A stretch of DNA of 48,096 nt. It comes from Phenylobacterium sp. Its GTDB lineage: Bacteria > Pseudomonadota > Alphaproteobacteria > Caulobacterales > Caulobacteraceae. The position numbers were made by a program, and so were the translations under genes. Position 1 is the first letter of the stretch; every line of letters starts with the position of its first letter. Under the pieces are notes generated by a model, which did not search any database, was not told where the DNA came from, and was given only the letters and a program-made list of their open reading frames with translations. Where the stretch lies: positions 1-48,096 of the forward strand of contig NZ_JAUSLW010000110.1 of NCBI RefSeq assembly GCF_030645195.1. Reading direction: 5' to 3'. This document shows positions 7,951 to 18,097 of this stretch, one piece after another.

Positions 7951-8913
7951 TCAATGTTTCTGCGGCTTCCAGTCGAAGGCCAGCAGCAGGGTCTTCTGGG
8001 ACTTTGAAAAGTTGTCGTCGGAAATCAGGTAGAAACGGGTCGTGCCGTCCTTGTTGGGGACCGCCGAGACGCCTTCGATATTGTCCACGGTCAGGGGGCG
8101 GGCCAAATCGAGGCGGGCCACCTCGCCGGCGGGGCCGAGGATCTTCAGGGTGGTGCGGCTGCCCTGCAGTGGGTCCCAGGCGCGGAACAGCCAGGCGGTG
8201 TTACCGCCCGCCAGCCGGTTGACCGCCACCACGCCGAACTCGACCGGCTTCTGCAGGGTCGGGCCCTTCACGCAGGGGCTGCTGACCTTGCAGGTCCAGG
8301 TCTCGCCGGAGTCCTCGCCCGCCGTCACATAGGCGTCGGGACCGGCGGCGGGATCGGCGGCCAGGGCCTCCATGCCGCCGTTGGAGGGGAAGGTCGCCAC
8401 CGGGGCGGGAACCACGCGCGGGACGCCGCCCTTGGCCGGATAGAGCAGGATGCGGTCCAGGGCCTCGAAGCTCACCAGGCGGTCGCCATTGGCCAGCACC
8501 GCCAGGCCCTCGGCGTCGGCCTCCTTCTTGCCCTGCAGCGGCTTGCCGTCGGGGCCGGTCAGGACGGTGAGCTTGCCGGGGCCCAGGCCCGCCAGCCGCC
8601 CGGCCTTGTCCAGCACCAGCCGGGTCTCCAGCAGGTCGCCCTCGTCGCTGAGGGACAGAAGCTTGCCGTCCGGGGTGATCCGCAGGTCTGACAGGCCGTG
8701 CAGGCGCGCGGTCTGGTCGGAGGACAGCACCAGGCCGCCGGCATAGACGAAGTCGCCGACCCGATCCTGGGCCGGGTCCTGGGGATTGAGCGCGACGGGC
8801 GTCGCGGTGAGGGTGATCCCGGCGCCGGCGGCCACCGGCGCCTTGGGCAGGGTGGCCGGTTGGGCGCAGGCGGTGAGCGCCGCGAGCGCCGCTCCCAGGA
8901 TCAGTCGCCTCAC
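7951..8913 (-). CDS. Esterase-like activity of phytase family lipoprotein
   Basis: 320 aa. The GTG at 8911-8913 overlaps the cobT stop (GTGA), fixing the start and coupling translation. Residues 1-17 form a lipoprotein signal with lipobox 'LTAC'. The body resembles the phytase-like esterase family, a beta-propeller with '[23 protein letters not shown]', '[18 protein letters not shown]', '[12 protein letters not shown]' and 'DNIEGVSAV'. Members are periplasmic or membrane-anchored and their substrates are mostly unknown. Co-translation with cobT is probably historical rather than functional. Confidence 0.8.
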   Translation of the reverse strand: MRRLILGAALAALTACAQPATLPKAPVAAGAGITLTATPVALNPQDPAQDRVGDFVYAGGLVLSSDQTARLHGLSDLRITPDGKLLSLSDEGDLLETRLVLDKAGRLAGLGPGKLTVLTGPDGKPLQGKKEADAEGLAVLANGDRLVSFEALDRILLYPAKGGVPRVVPAPVATFPSNGGMEALAADPAAGPDAYVTAGEDSGETWTCKVSSPCVKGPTLQKPVEFGVVAVNRLAGGNTAWLFRAWDPLQGSRTTLKILGPAGEVARLDLARPLTVDNIEGVSAVPNKDGTTRFYLISDDNFSKSQKTLLLAFDWKPQKH

Positions 8914-10862
8914 GCCACGGCCCTCCGGACTTCCTTGAAGGTGGAGCGGCGCGCCGCCCCGCCCTGCGGGCCTTGGGTGTTGGGCGGCGGCTGCAGCAGC
9001 CCGGCGGTCTTGCGGTTGGCCTTGCGCGGCTCCTCCTGGAAGAGCTCGGCCAGTTGCTCGACGATGGCGCCGGCCAGTTGCTCGACATCCACGATGGTCA
9101 CCGCGCGGCGGTAGTAGCGGGTGACGTCGTGGCCGATGCCGATGGCGATCAGCTGCACCGGGCTCTTGTCCTGGATCTCGGCGATCACCTCGCGCAGGTG
9201 GCGTTCCAGATAGTGGCCGGAGTTCACCGACAGGGTCGAGTCGTCCACCGGCGCGCCGTCGGAGATCACCATCAGGATGCGGCGGGCCTCCGAGCGGCCG
9301 ATCAGCCGCTGGTGGGCCCACATCAGGGCCTCGCCGTCGATATTCTCCTTCAGCAGCCCCTCGCGCATCATCAGACCGAGGTTACGCCGCGCCCGGCGCC
9401 AGGGGGCGTCGGCGGACTTGTAGATGATGTGGCGCAGGTCGTTCAGGCGGCCGGGCTGGGCCGGCTTGCCGGCCTTCAGCCAGTCCTCGCGACTTGAGCC
9501 GCCCTTCCAGGCCCGGGTGGTGAAGCCGAGGATCTCGGTCTTGACGCCGCAGCGCTCAAGCGTGCGGGCCAGGATGTCGGCGCAGACCGCGGCCACCATG
9601 ATCGGACGGCCGCGCATGGAGCCGGAATTGTCGATCAGGATGGTGACCACCGTGTCGCGGAACTCGGTGTCTTCCTCTTCCTTGAAGGCCAGAGAGGCGG
9701 TGGGGTCGGTGATGACGCGGGTCAGGCGCGCCACGTCCAGCATCCCTTCCTCCAGGTCGAAGGTCCAGGAGCGGTTCTGCTGGGCCATCAGCTTGCGCTG
9801 CAGCTTGTTGGCCAGGCGGGAGACCACGCTCGACAGGCTGGCGAGCTGCTGGTCGAGATAGGCCCGCAGCCGGGTCAGCTCCTCGGCGTCGCACAGCTCC
9901 TCTGCGGCCACCACCTCGTCATTGGCGGTGGTGAAGACCTTGTAGGTCGGCGTTTTGGCGTCGCCCTTCATGTCCGGGCGGGCCGGCTGCTCGCCCTCGC
10001 CCATCTCCGGCTGTTCATCTGAGTCCTCGGCGTTGGGATCGTCCTCGGCCTGCATCATCTGGCTGTCGGCGTCCTCGCTTTCGCTGTGGGTCGCCTCGCT
10101 GTCGTCCATCGAGGCCTGTTGCGGGGACTGGCCTTCGCCGTCGCCCTCGCCGCCGTCCTCCGAGGACTCGGCCTCGCCCTCGTCGCCTTCCTCGTCGTCC
10201 TGATCGGCCTGGTCGGGGGCGTCGGAGAGGTCGTCCCCCATGGAGAGGTCGCGCAGGATGGTGCGCGCCATCTTGGCGTAGGCCTTCTGGTCGTCGATCT
10301 TCTCGATGAGCTTGTCGAGGTCCTCGCCGGCGCGGGCCTCGATCTCGTCGCGGAACATGTCCACCAGCAGCTTGGCGTTCGGCGGCGACTCGACCCCGGT
10401 CAGGCGTTCGCGGGCCATCAGGGCGACGATGTCGGCCATGGGCGGATTGGCCTGGGCGTCGACGGGATTGAAGGGGCGCTTGGCCCAGGCCTGCTCGTGC
10501 ACGACCTTCAGGTTCTCGCGAACCCCGCCGAGCGCATTGGAGCCGATGGCCTCGATGCGCACCTGCTCCAGGGCGTCGTAGAGCGGCGCGCCGAGGGCGG
10601 AGCCGGGCCGGGTGCGGGCGTGGACCTGGGCGTCGTGGTGGGAGATGCGCAGGGCCATCTGGTCGGCCAGGCCGCGGATGCGCGCGGCGTCCATCGGCGT
10701 CAGGTCGCGGGGCGGGTGCGGCAAGACCGCGCGGTTGCCGCTGAGCAGGGGCCCCTCGCCGGAGTAGACGATCTCAAGGTCAGGCGACTCCGCCAGGGAG
10801 CGCGCCGCGTTCGCAAGCGCGCGTTTAAAGGGCTCGAGCGGGCTTTCCGGGTTCTTGGCCAT
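8910..10862 (-). CDS. cobT: Cobaltochelatase subunit CobT (VWA protein)
   Basis: 650 aa from ATG 10860-10862; a TTG two codons upstream is possible. The N-terminal helical domain is followed by a very acidic Glu/Asp/Ser-rich linker (about 215-310) and a C-terminal von Willebrand A domain with MIDAS motif 'DNSGSM' at 411-416 and '[10 protein letters not shown]' further on. With the AAA+ ring CobS it forms the chaperone that, together with CobN, inserts Co2+ into hydrogenobyrinic acid diamide in aerobic B12 synthesis. CobS is about 1.8 kb upstream on the same strand, but two opposite genes intervene. No cobN or other cob genes are in the window, so a role outside B12 synthesis is possible. Confidence 0.95.
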   Translation of the reverse strand: MAKNPESPLEPFKRALANAARSLAESPDLEIVYSGEGPLLSGNRAVLPHPPRDLTPMDAARIRGLADQMALRISHHDAQVHARTRPGSALGAPLYDALEQVRIEAIGSNALGGVRENLKVVHEQAWAKRPFNPVDAQANPPMADIVALMARERLTGVESPPNAKLLVDMFRDEIEARAGEDLDKLIEKIDDQKAYAKMARTILRDLSMGDDLSDAPDQADQDDEEGDEGEAESSEDGGEGDGEGQSPQQASMDDSEATHSESEDADSQMMQAEDDPNAEDSDEQPEMGEGEQPARPDMKGDAKTPTYKVFTTANDEVVAAEELCDAEELTRLRAYLDQQLASLSSVVSRLANKLQRKLMAQQNRSWTFDLEEGMLDVARLTRVITDPTASLAFKEEEDTEFRDTVVTILIDNSGSMRGRPIMVAAVCADILARTLERCGVKTEILGFTTRAWKGGSSREDWLKAGKPAQPGRLNDLRHIIYKSADAPWRRARRNLGLMMREGLLKENIDGEALMWAHQRLIGRSEARRILMVISDGAPVDDSTLSVNSGHYLERHLREVIAEIQDKSPVQLIAIGIGHDVTRYYRRAVTIVDVEQLAGAIVEQLAELFQEEPRKANRKTAGLLQPPPNTQGPQGGAARRSTFKEVRRAVA

Positions 10863-11002
10863 GATCAAACGTCATAGCCTGAGGGGGGGAACCGAGGAAA
10901 GTCCTGCTTGGCGGATGGCTCGCGGCGAAGACTTGTCAGCAGCAATCTGTTTACGTCTCCACGCGTCTCTGGGGGCGGGGGCCTGGGCCAGGAGTTCGAG
11001 CG

Positions 11003-12238
11003 GTGACGGCGGTAGCGTGTCTGAGGGTGGCGGTGGACGCGGAGAAGACGGGGCTCAGCCCCGCCGTCCTGGGTCCGTTGGTCGCCAAGTTTTCCGGCAT
11101 CTACCTGGAGAGCCGCTGGCAGTGGCCCCGCCAGTTCGCGCCCCTGACCCACTATTCCTTCCTGCTGACCGACCCTCGCGCCGACGAGCTGGACGTCCAG
11201 GAACTGGCCCGGCTGGGGGAAGAGCTCCAGACCAAGCTGTTCGGTGAGGGGGAGGGCGGCGATGTCCGGCTGCTGCTGTTCGAAGGCACGCCGGAGGCCG
11301 TCCAGGCCTTCGCCGCCATGGACGAGGCGGCCGTCGGCCGGGCGCTGCTGGATCCGTCCCTGCTGGCGCCGGGCCGCCTGAGTCGAGTCGAAATCACCGA
11401 GGGCGTGGCGCACCGCGCCGAACAGGCCGTCACGACCGCCGGCGCGGTGGTCGGGCCCAACTGGGTCGAACAGCACCTGGCGCGCGGCGCGACCGGAAAG
11501 GCAACCGCCGACCAACCCATGCCGCAACTCGAGGGGGTCCAGGGCATCTACTTCACCCTGCGCGGGGTCTTCGTCGGCGACGTGGTGAGCTCGACGCCGG
11601 GCGCGGCGAAGACACACTACAGCCTGGTGGAGGGCGACGAGCACATGCCGGCCGACACACAGGCGTTCGACGTCGACTGCGCGGCGGCGGCGGTCCGGCT
11701 TCTGTCCGAGCCGGGAGTCCATGCCATGCTCTACCTGCCCGTCTGCTATTCCAATCTCGTCCGCGCCTCGCGACGCACGGCCTATGAAACGATGCTCGCC
11801 ACCCTGCCGGCGGCCCACAAGGGCCTGCTGGCCGCCGCCGTCTACGACGTCCCCCGAGACCCCGCCTTCTCCGCCCTGGCGACGATCAAGGCCACCCTCT
11901 CGCGATATGTCACCAATATCGACCTGCGCACCCAGGACCCCGGATTCGAGATCGAGAAGCTGCCGCCCCAGGCGGTGACCAGCGTCACCTTGGTCCTGCC
12001 GCATGGCGACCAGCGGGCGCGGCTGGCGGCCTTGCGGCGGTTCGCAGACCGGCTTCACCTCTATCGCAAGAAGCAGATCTGGGCGGCGGTCACCAACGTG
12101 CGTAACCGCCTCGAACTCGACGCCTGCATCGCCGCCCACGTTCCCTTCGTCACCGGGCCGGGCGTCTGCAGGCTGCAGATGGCGCCGGTGGGCGGCCGCA
12201 TGCAGCCCCCCGAAGCCCTGCCGCTACTGGCCGCCTGA
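11003..12238 (+). CDS. Hypothetical protein inserted between cobT and cobS
   Basis: 411 aa, not recognised. GTG 11003 is favoured by an AGGAG 8 nt upstream. There is no signal peptide or membrane segment. Three Cys occur in the second half. The end, '[15 protein letters not shown]', faintly recalls the last strand region of EAL domains, but the catalytic EAL and DDFG-type motifs are absent, so any relation to cyclic-di-GMP would be as a non-catalytic relative. It runs opposite to cobT and cobS, with 140 bp to cobT, and is followed after 73 bp by the DUF1328 gene, probably in one transcript ending at 12543. Confidence 0.6.
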   Translation: MTAVACLRVAVDAEKTGLSPAVLGPLVAKFSGIYLESRWQWPRQFAPLTHYSFLLTDPRADELDVQELARLGEELQTKLFGEGEGGDVRLLLFEGTPEAVQAFAAMDEAAVGRALLDPSLLAPGRLSRVEITEGVAHRAEQAVTTAGAVVGPNWVEQHLARGATGKATADQPMPQLEGVQGIYFTLRGVFVGDVVSSTPGAAKTHYSLVEGDEHMPADTQAFDVDCAAAAVRLLSEPGVHAMLYLPVCYSNLVRASRRTAYETMLATLPAAHKGLLAAAVYDVPRDPAFSALATIKATLSRYVTNIDLRTQDPGFEIEKLPPQAVTSVTLVLPHGDQRARLAALRRFADRLHLYRKKQIWAAVTNVRNRLELDACIAAHVPFVTGPGVCRLQMAPVGGRMQPPEALPLLAA

Positions 12239-12311
12239 TCCGGGCAGGAACGCGACGGCGAGGCCCGCGTTGAGCCAGCAAGACCTTGGATGTCTCTGGC
12301 TGGAGTTCGAC

Positions 12312-12491
12312 ATGTTGAAATGGGCCCTGATTTTCGCGGTGGTCGCCTTGATCGCCGGTGCCCTCGGTTTCACCGGCATGGCCGGCGCCGCGGCGGGTAT
12401 CGCCAAGCTGCTCTTCGTCGTCGCCGTGATCGGCTTTGTGCTGTTCCTGGCCTTGGGCGCCTTCGTGGGCAAGAAGATCAGCGGCGGCTGA
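12312..12491 (+). CDS. DUF1328 small membrane protein (YtjA-like)
   Basis: 59 aa from ATG 12312, with GGAG about 8 nt upstream. It begins '[16 protein letters not shown]' and contains '[17 protein letters not shown]', the hallmark of the DUF1328/YtjA family, with two transmembrane helices and a short basic tail 'GKKISGG'. The family is widespread in proteobacteria, of unknown function and often stress-induced. It is followed 22 bp later by an intrinsic terminator. Confidence 0.9.
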   Translation: MLKWALIFAVVALIAGALGFTGMAGAAAGIAKLLFVVAVIGFVLFLALGAFVGKKISGG

Positions 12492-12513
12492 GCCGCCCCA
12501 CACCCGAACGGAC

Positions 12514-12543
12514 AAGGGCGCGGAGTCACCTCCGCGCCCTTTT
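12514..12543. terminator. Intrinsic terminator, probably bidirectional
   Basis: Perfect 12-bp stem (12514-12525 with 12530-12541) around TCAC, with TTTTC on the plus strand after the DUF1328 gene. Read on the minus strand, the loop is GTGA, as in the rpmB terminator, so it may also stop cobS transcripts, which would reach it 144 nt after the cobS stop. Confidence 0.85.
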
Positions 12544-12687
12544 CTGATTCAGGCCGCCGCGGTTGCGCCCGTGGCGGTCTCGGCCTGGGCCATGCCGCAG
12601 AGTCTGATTTGCCGAAGCGGGCGTAGCCGATTCGACGCCGACTAGGCGGCCATGACCATGAGTCCGACCGGCCCCTTGCGTCGCCTT

Positions 12688-13692
12688 CTAGGCCACCCGC
12701 ACGCGGGCCGTGCTTTCCGGCAGATCCTGACCGAAGGCGCGCTGGAAGAACTCGGCCACCGTGCCGCGCTCCAGCTCGTCGCACTTGTTCAGGAAGGTCA
12801 TCCGGAAGCCCAGGGCGATGTCGCCGCCGAAGATCTCGGTGTTCTGCGCCCAGGTGATCACGGTGCGCGGGCTCATGACCGTGGAGATGTCCCCGTTCAT
12901 GAAGGCGTTGCGGGTCATGTCGGCGACGCGGACCATGGCGGCGATCGTCCGCTTACCCTCGGGGTTGTTGTAGTGCGGCGCCTTGGACAGCACGATCTCG
13001 GCTTCCACGTCGTGGGCCAGATAGTTCAGCGTGGTGACGATCGACCAGCGGTCCATCTGACCTTGGTTGATCTGCTGGGTGCCGTGATAGAGGCCGGTGG
13101 TGTCCCCTAGACCGATGGTGTTGGTGGTCGAGAACAGCCGGAAGAACGGGTTGGGCCGGATCACGCGGTTCTGGTCCAGCAGGGTCAGCTTGCCCTGGGC
13201 CTCCAGGATGCGCTGGATCACGAACATCACGTCCGGGCGGCCGGCGTCGTATTCGTCGAACACCAGGGCCACCGGCCGCTGGATCGACCAAGGCAGGATG
13301 CCTTCACGGAATTCGGTGACCTGCTTGCCGTCCTTCAGGACGATGGCGTCCTTGCCCACCAGGTCGATGCGGCTGACGTGGCTGTCCAGGTTCACCCGGA
13401 TCAGCGGCCAGTTGAGGCGCGCGGCCACCTGCTCGATGTGGGTCGACTTGCCCGTGCCGTGATAGCCCTGGACCATCACCCGGCGGTCGAAGGCGAAGCC
13501 CGCGCAGATCGCCCGGGTGGTCTCCGGATCGAACTTGTAGGACGGGTCGAGGTCTGGAACATGGCTGTCGCGCTCGCTGAAGGCGGGCACGGTCATGTCC
13601 ACATCCACGCCGAAGGTTTCACGGACGGAAACCTTCCGGTCCGGGACCAGGGTGAGGAGCTTGTCGTCTTGGTTTTCGGCGAAGGAAGTCAT
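12688..13692 (-). CDS. cobS: Cobaltochelatase subunit CobS (AAA+ ATPase)
   Basis: 334 aa. Walker A 'GYHGTGKST' at 76-84 and Walker B 'LVFDEYDAG' at 143-151 identify a MoxR-type AAA+ ATPase. '[20 protein letters not shown]' and the 'SPRTVITWA' sensor region are typical of CobS. It forms hexameric rings with CobT that drive cobalt insertion by CobN. Family members pair with VWA proteins, here cobT at 8910-10862. Full length; the start has no rivals nearby. It shares a 101-bp divergent promoter region with the dioxygenase gene, which contains a CAAAC-GTGT-GTTTG dyad (13727-13740). Confidence 0.96.
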   Translation of the reverse strand: MTSFAENQDDKLLTLVPDRKVSVRETFGVDVDMTVPAFSERDSHVPDLDPSYKFDPETTRAICAGFAFDRRVMVQGYHGTGKSTHIEQVAARLNWPLIRVNLDSHVSRIDLVGKDAIVLKDGKQVTEFREGILPWSIQRPVALVFDEYDAGRPDVMFVIQRILEAQGKLTLLDQNRVIRPNPFFRLFSTTNTIGLGDTTGLYHGTQQINQGQMDRWSIVTTLNYLAHDVEAEIVLSKAPHYNNPEGKRTIAAMVRVADMTRNAFMNGDISTVMSPRTVITWAQNTEIFGGDIALGFRMTFLNKCDELERGTVAEFFQRAFGQDLPESTARVRVA

Positions 13693-13793
13693 GGTGCGGT
13701 TCGATTACAGGCTTACGCGTGCGAAGCAAACGTGTGTTTGATGAAGGTCTGTCCCTGCGACCCATACCGGAATGACGAAGGGAGCGTCCACCC

Positions 13794-14666
13794 ATGTTGC
13801 AGCAAGCCGTGCGGCCGTATCGCGCGATTCAGGTCTTCGCCACCGAGTCGGGCTTCGGCGCCGAGATCGTCGGCGTCGACCTGTCGCGCCCGCTTTCCCC
13901 AGAGGCCCGCGAGGAAATCCGCACCGCCTGGGCCCGTCATTCGGTGGTCAGCTTCCCCGACCAGCCCCTGAGCCTGGACGAGCTGGAGGCCTTCACCCTG
14001 CAGATGGGAAAATTCGGGGTCGATCCGTTCATCGCCCCCATGCCGGGCCACCCCAACGTCCTGGAGCTCCGCCGGGAGCCTGACGAGAAGGCCACGAATT
14101 TCGGCGCCGGCTGGCATTCCGACTGGAGTTTCCAGGAAAAGCCCCCCGCCGCCACCCTGCTGCACTCCCAGGTCGTCCCGCCGGTGGGCGGCGACACCCT
14201 GTTCGCCGACTGCGCCAGCGCCTACGACGCCCTCTCCCCGGCCATGAAGGCCATGCTGGCGCCGATGAAGGCGATCCATTCGGCCGGCCGCGCCTATGGA
14301 ACCAAGGGGGTCTTCGCCCGCGAGACCGAGAAGCGGACCATGGCCATCATCGTCTCGGAGGAGGCCGACCAGGCGCTCACCCATCCCCTGGTCCGCACCC
14401 ACCCGGTCACCGGCCGCAAGGCGCTGTTCGTCAGCCCGGTCTATACGGTGGGCATCGAGGGCTTCGAGGCCAAGGAGGCCCAGGCCATCCTCGGCTTCCT
14501 GTTCGCCCACATCACCCAGGACCGGTTCGTCTATCGTCACAAGTGGCGGCCCGGCATGCTGCTGATGTGGGACAACCGCTGCACCGTCCACTTCGCCGAG
14601 GGCGGCTATGACGGCCATCTGCGGCTGATGCACAGGACCACAGTGGCGGGCGAAAGGCCGGTCTAG
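13794..14666 (+). CDS. TauD/TfdA family Fe(II)/2-oxoglutarate dioxygenase
   Basis: 290 aa. The Fe-binding facial triad is visible: His108 and Asp110 in 'WHSDWSF' and His266 in 'NRCTVHFA'; Arg in 'LMHRTTV' (281) would bind 2-oxoglutarate. The family oxidises taurine, alkylsulfates, 2,4-D and other small acids, releasing CO2 and succinate. No sulfur-transport genes adjoin it, so taurine is not specially favoured. GGGAG lies about 11 nt before ATG 13794. Confidence 0.9.
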   Translation: MLQQAVRPYRAIQVFATESGFGAEIVGVDLSRPLSPEAREEIRTAWARHSVVSFPDQPLSLDELEAFTLQMGKFGVDPFIAPMPGHPNVLELRREPDEKATNFGAGWHSDWSFQEKPPAATLLHSQVVPPVGGDTLFADCASAYDALSPAMKAMLAPMKAIHSAGRAYGTKGVFARETEKRTMAIIVSEEADQALTHPLVRTHPVTGRKALFVSPVYTVGIEGFEAKEAQAILGFLFAHITQDRFVYRHKWRPGMLLMWDNRCTVHFAEGGYDGHLRLMHRTTVAGERPV

Positions 14667-14728
14667 GACCGTATTGCGAGAGCGCCTCGCCGGCGCCATC
14701 TTTCGGTTGTCACCGGGGAGGGGGTTCG

Positions 14729-15604
14729 ATGGCGGCGGGACTTGAGGCCGAGATGCTCAAACATCTCACCGAAGCGGCCACGGCGGCGGATATCGACGAC
14801 GCCACCGGGGCGGCGCTGGGCTGCATCGCCTATCGCGGCCTGTGGGACCTGGTCCCCGCCGGCTGGAACGAGCTGGCCCGCGCCAACGACCATGCCAGCG
14901 GCTATGACGGCATCGCCTTCCACCATCCCGCCAGCCGCAGCCTGGTGGTGGCGTCGCGCGGGGTGGACGGCTTTCGCTCCAAGAAGGACTGGCTGGTCTC
15001 CGGGGCCATGGCGCTCGGCTTCTACCGCGGTCAGGTTCCCCTGGCGGTGGATCTACTGAGGCGGGCCTGGGACGCCGCGCCGCAGGGCCAGGTCGATCGG
15101 CTCTTCCTGGCGGGTCATTCCCTGGGGGGCGGCATGGCCGACGCCCTCTGCGGCCTGGGACGCTCGGCCCTCGCGCCGCAGGGCTTCGGCGACCGCCCGA
15201 TCTCGGGCCTGGGCATCGCCTCGGCCGGGTTCAGCCACGCCGCCCGGGCCTACGCCGCCCAGGCGGGCCTGACCGTCAACGAGGCCGATGGCGATGCGAT
15301 CAGGCATTTCATCCGCAAGGAGGACGCCGTGCCCCACCACCCGGGCCGCGCCATCTTCGGCCGGGATAACCTCATCGCCTCGGTCTACACCGGCAGCTTC
15401 GGGCAGTCGGGCAAGTGGCCCCAGGCCATGTACAGCTGGGTGGCCGACTGGCTCGACAATCACCAGCAGCTGCTGCACTTCAAGTTCCTGACCGAACCGG
15501 ACAGCCGCCACGTTTGGCGCAACGCGGCCGGCGCCTACGACCCGCGCGACGGCGGGCGGCCGGCCTGGAAGAAGCCGCGACAGATGCGGCCCGACGACTT
15601 CTAG
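14729..15604 (+). CDS. Lipase-like alpha/beta-hydrolase
   Basis: 291 aa with the nucleophile elbow 'AGHSLGGG' (Ser131) preceded by 'SRSLVVASRGVDGF', the arrangement of class 3 lipases. No signal peptide is seen, so it may be cytoplasmic or exported by a route without a cleaved leader. A strong GGGGAGGGGG precedes ATG 14729. It follows the dioxygenase by 62 bp on the same strand. Its stop codon abuts the stop of the convergent J-domain gene with no spacer. Substrate unknown. Confidence 0.8.
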   Translation: MAAGLEAEMLKHLTEAATAADIDDATGAALGCIAYRGLWDLVPAGWNELARANDHASGYDGIAFHHPASRSLVVASRGVDGFRSKKDWLVSGAMALGFYRGQVPLAVDLLRRAWDAAPQGQVDRLFLAGHSLGGGMADALCGLGRSALAPQGFGDRPISGLGIASAGFSHAARAYAAQAGLTVNEADGDAIRHFIRKEDAVPHHPGRAIFGRDNLIASVYTGSFGQSGKWPQAMYSWVADWLDNHQQLLHFKFLTEPDSRHVWRNAAGAYDPRDGGRPAWKKPRQMRPDDF

Positions 15605-16258
15605 CTAGGCCATCTTGGCCTTGCGAAGCTGCTGGTAGGCCTTGATGACCCGCTGCAGCTTGTGCTCGGCCGAGCGGTCGCCGCCGTTGGAATCCGGGTG
15701 GGTGCGCTTCACCAGCTCGATATAGCGGGCGCGGATCGCCGGGCCGTCGGCGTTCTCGTCCAGGTCCAGGTCGGCCAGGGCGTTGCGCTCCAGCTTGCCC
15801 AGACGCCGGCGCTCGGGCGCGTTGGCGGCCCGCGGATTGCCATTGCCGCTGCCGAACAGGTTGAAGGGGTCGCGATAGCCCTTGCCCTGGCCAAAGCCCT
15901 GGGCCGCGGCGGCGGCCTCGCGGGAGAATCGGCCAGCCTTGAAGTCCCAGGTCGGGCGGTCGCCCTGGGCGCTCTGGGCCTGACGCTGCTTGATCTCGCC
16001 CTCGCTCATGCCGGCGAAGAAGTTCCAGTTGCGGTTATATTCCGCCGCATGGGGCTGGCAGAACCAGTAGTGCTCGTTGAGCATGTCCCGGGACTTGGGC
16101 GCGCGCGCGCTGCCCGCCAACCGGCATCCCGGATGGTCGCAAGCCCGTTCCCCGGGCTTGAGCGCATAGACGTCGTCGGCCTGCGCGGCCTCCCCAGGGG
16201 TCGGCGGGCGCACCCGGATATCGACGAACTTAGGCTTGTATTGAAACGCGCCGGCCAT
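15605..16258 (-). CDS. J-domain (DnaJ-like) protein with C-terminal J domain
   Basis: 217 aa. The J domain is at the C terminus (about 155-215), with the HPD signature in 'VKRTHPDSNGG' after 'AIRARYIELVKR'. The N-terminal part is family-specific and has three Cys and three His ('ACDHPGCRLAG', 'EHYWFCQPHAAEYN') that could bind zinc. J-domain proteins stimulate ATP hydrolysis by DnaK; the unusual placement suggests a specialised client. Divergent from bolA with 52 bp between starts. Confidence 0.88.
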   Translation of the reverse strand: MAGAFQYKPKFVDIRVRPPTPGEAAQADDVYALKPGERACDHPGCRLAGSARAPKSRDMLNEHYWFCQPHAAEYNRNWNFFAGMSEGEIKQRQAQSAQGDRPTWDFKAGRFSREAAAAAQGFGQGKGYRDPFNLFGSGNGNPRAANAPERRRLGKLERNALADLDLDENADGPAIRARYIELVKRTHPDSNGGDRSAEHKLQRVIKAYQQLRKAKMA

Positions 16259-16310
16259 GACCCAAGTATGAAGCGGTCTGAGACCCTTTCAAGAATTGAA
16301 GATAATCCAA

Positions 16311-16583
16311 ATGGGCGCCATATTTGAGGCCATCCAACATAAGCTCACCGAAGCGTTCTCCCCCAGCCGCCTGGAAATCGAAGACGATTCCGCCCGCCAT
16401 GCCGGGCATGCGGGGGCCAGCGCCTCGGGCGAGAGCCATTTTAACGTCGTCATTCAAGCCCAGGCCTTCGAGGGCGCCCCCAAGGTGGCGCGTCAGCGGA
16501 TGGTCTACCGGACATTGGCCGAGGAGCTGGCAGGTCCCCTGCATGCGCTCTCGGTGAAGGCCCTCGCACCGGGCGAGGACTGA
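16311..16583 (+). CDS. bolA: BolA family protein
   Basis: 90 aa from ATG 16311. The BolA fold is recognisable from 'RLEIEDDSARHAGHAG', 'ESHFNVVIQAQAFEG' and 'RQRMVYRTLAEEL' (KH-like helix-turn-helix). BolA proteins pair with monothiol glutaredoxins around a 2Fe-2S cluster and act in iron and stress control. The conserved His in the SHF motif is present. The adjoining divergent J-domain gene is 52 bp away. A TTG five codons upstream is a less likely start. Confidence 0.93.
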   Translation: MGAIFEAIQHKLTEAFSPSRLEIEDDSARHAGHAGASASGESHFNVVIQAQAFEGAPKVARQRMVYRTLAEELAGPLHALSVKALAPGED

Positions 16584-16640
16584 CTCTAACTTTCGAAATG
16601 GCGCCGCCGGCCAAGGCGGCCCCGCGCTGGGGAGGCGTGT

Positions 16641-17147
16641 TTGAAGACGACCATCACCGTAAACGGGCAGGCGAGGGCGCTCGACCTTGATCCCCGGACC
16701 AGTCTGCTCGACGCCCTGCGCGAGCATCTCAACCTCAAGGGCTCCAAGAAGGGCTGCGACCACGGCCAGTGCGGCGCCTGCACCGTCCTGGTGAATGGGG
16801 AGCGCATCAATGCCTGCCTCAGCCTGGCGGTCATGCACGACGGCCATGAGGTCACCACCATCGAGGGCATCGGCGGTGAAGCCAACCTGCACCCGATGCA
16901 GCAGGCCTTCCTGGAGCAGGACGCCTTCCAGTGCGGCTACTGCACACCGGGCCAGATCTGCTCGGCCGTGGGCATGCTGAAGGAGGCCGCGGACAACTGG
17001 CCCAGCCAGGCCACCGAGGACCTCGGGGCCGCCATCGCCCTCACCGACGCCGAGATCCGCGAGCGGATGAGCGGGAACATCTGCCGCTGCTCGGCCTATC
17101 CCCAGATCATCGCGGCGATCCGCGACGTGGCTGGAGAGGTCGCATGA
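16641..17147 (+). CDS. paoA: Aldehyde oxidoreductase 2Fe-2S subunit (PaoA-like)
   Basis: 168 aa from TTG 16641, with GGGGAGG about 8 nt upstream; no ATG fits. The plant-type ferredoxin domain has '[16 protein letters not shown]' with a distal Cys in 'INACLSL'; the second helical 2Fe-2S domain has '[10 protein letters not shown]' and '[11 protein letters not shown]'. It passes electrons from the molybdenum cofactor to FAD in the xanthine-oxidase family. E. coli PaoA has a Tat signal, but none is present here, so this complex should be cytoplasmic. First gene of a three-gene operon with ATGA overlaps. Confidence 0.95.
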   Translation: MKTTITVNGQARALDLDPRTSLLDALREHLNLKGSKKGCDHGQCGACTVLVNGERINACLSLAVMHDGHEVTTIEGIGGEANLHPMQQAFLEQDAFQCGYCTPGQICSAVGMLKEAADNWPSQATEDLGAAIALTDAEIRERMSGNICRCSAYPQIIAAIRDVAGEVA

Positions 17148-18097
17148 GACCCTTCACCTACGAGCGCGCCACCGACCTGGCCGCCGCGGTGAAGGCCGTG
17201 GCGGAAAACCCGGGCGCCCGGTTCCTGGCCGGCGGCACCAACCTGCTGGACCTGATGAAGCTCGACATCGAGCAGCCGACCCATCTGGTGGACGTCAACC
17301 GTCTGCCGCTGTCGGCCATCGAGGACACCGTCGAGGGCGGCCTGCGCATCGGCGCCATGGTCACCAACAGCCACCTGGCCGCCGACGCCCGGGTCCGCGC
17401 GCGCTATTCGGTCCTGACCCAGTCCATCGTCTCCGGCGGCTCGGGCCAGCTTCGAAACAAGGCCACCACCGGCGGCAATCTGCTGCAGCGGACCCGCTGC
17501 GCCTATTTCTACGACACCTCCAAGCCCTGCAATAAGCGCCATCCCGGCTCAGGCTGCAGCGCGCTGGAGGGCCTGAACCGCAACAGCGCTATCTTCGGCG
17601 CCAGCGAGGCCTGCATCGCCACCCACCCCTCGGACATGGCCGTGGCCCTGACCGCCCTGGACGCCCAGGTGGAGACGGTGACGCCGCAGGGGGCCACGCG
17701 GACCCTGGCGGTGGCCGACCTGCACCGCCTGCCCGGCGACACCCCGCACATCGAGACCAACCTGGCGCCCGGCGAACTGATCGCCGCGGTGATCCTGCCC
17801 CCGGCCGCGGCGGGCGGGCAGGTCTACCAAAAGGCCCGCGACCGGGCCTCCTACGCGGGCGGCCTGGCCAGCGTCGCGGTGGTGGGGACCAAGGTCGCCT
17901 TCGGCGCCGTGGCCCACAAGCCCTGGCGGGCGGAGAAGGCCGAGGCGGCGCTCGCCGCCGGCGCCAGCGCGGTCGAGGCCGCCCACGCCGAACTGGCGGG
18001 CGCGCGGGACAATGGCAAGAACGGCTTCAAGATCGCCCTGGTGGCCCGCATGACGGTGGCGGCCCTGGACGAGGCCAAGCAAGGGAGAGGCGCATGA
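17144..18097 (+). CDS. paoB: Aldehyde oxidoreductase FAD subunit with extra 4Fe-4S loop (PaoB-like)
   Basis: 317 aa starting in ATGA overlap with the previous gene. The FAD-binding motif is '[13 protein letters not shown]', with '[16 protein letters not shown]' next. The insertion '[20 protein letters not shown]' plus 'GC' supplies the extra Cys that in E. coli PaoB hold a 4Fe-4S cluster, which separates this group from ordinary CoxM-like subunits. It accepts electrons from PaoA and hands them to an external acceptor. It overlaps the large subunit by 4 bp. Confidence 0.95.
   Translation: MRPFTYERATDLAAAVKAVAENPGARFLAGGTNLLDLMKLDIEQPTHLVDVNRLPLSAIEDTVEGGLRIGAMVTNSHLAADARVRARYSVLTQSIVSGGSGQLRNKATTGGNLLQRTRCAYFYDTSKPCNKRHPGSGCSALEGLNRNSAIFGASEACIATHPSDMAVALTALDAQVETVTPQGATRTLAVADLHRLPGDTPHIETNLAPGELIAAVILPPAAAGGQVYQKARDRASYAGGLASVAVVGTKVAFGAVAHKPWRAEKAEAALAAGASAVEAAHAELAGARDNGKNGFKIALVARMTVAALDEAKQGRGA

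Noticed and set aside
9950..10220. Repeat-like Glu/Ser/Asp codon tract
   Set aside because: It is the acidic linker of CobT; repetitive codons but a normal family feature.
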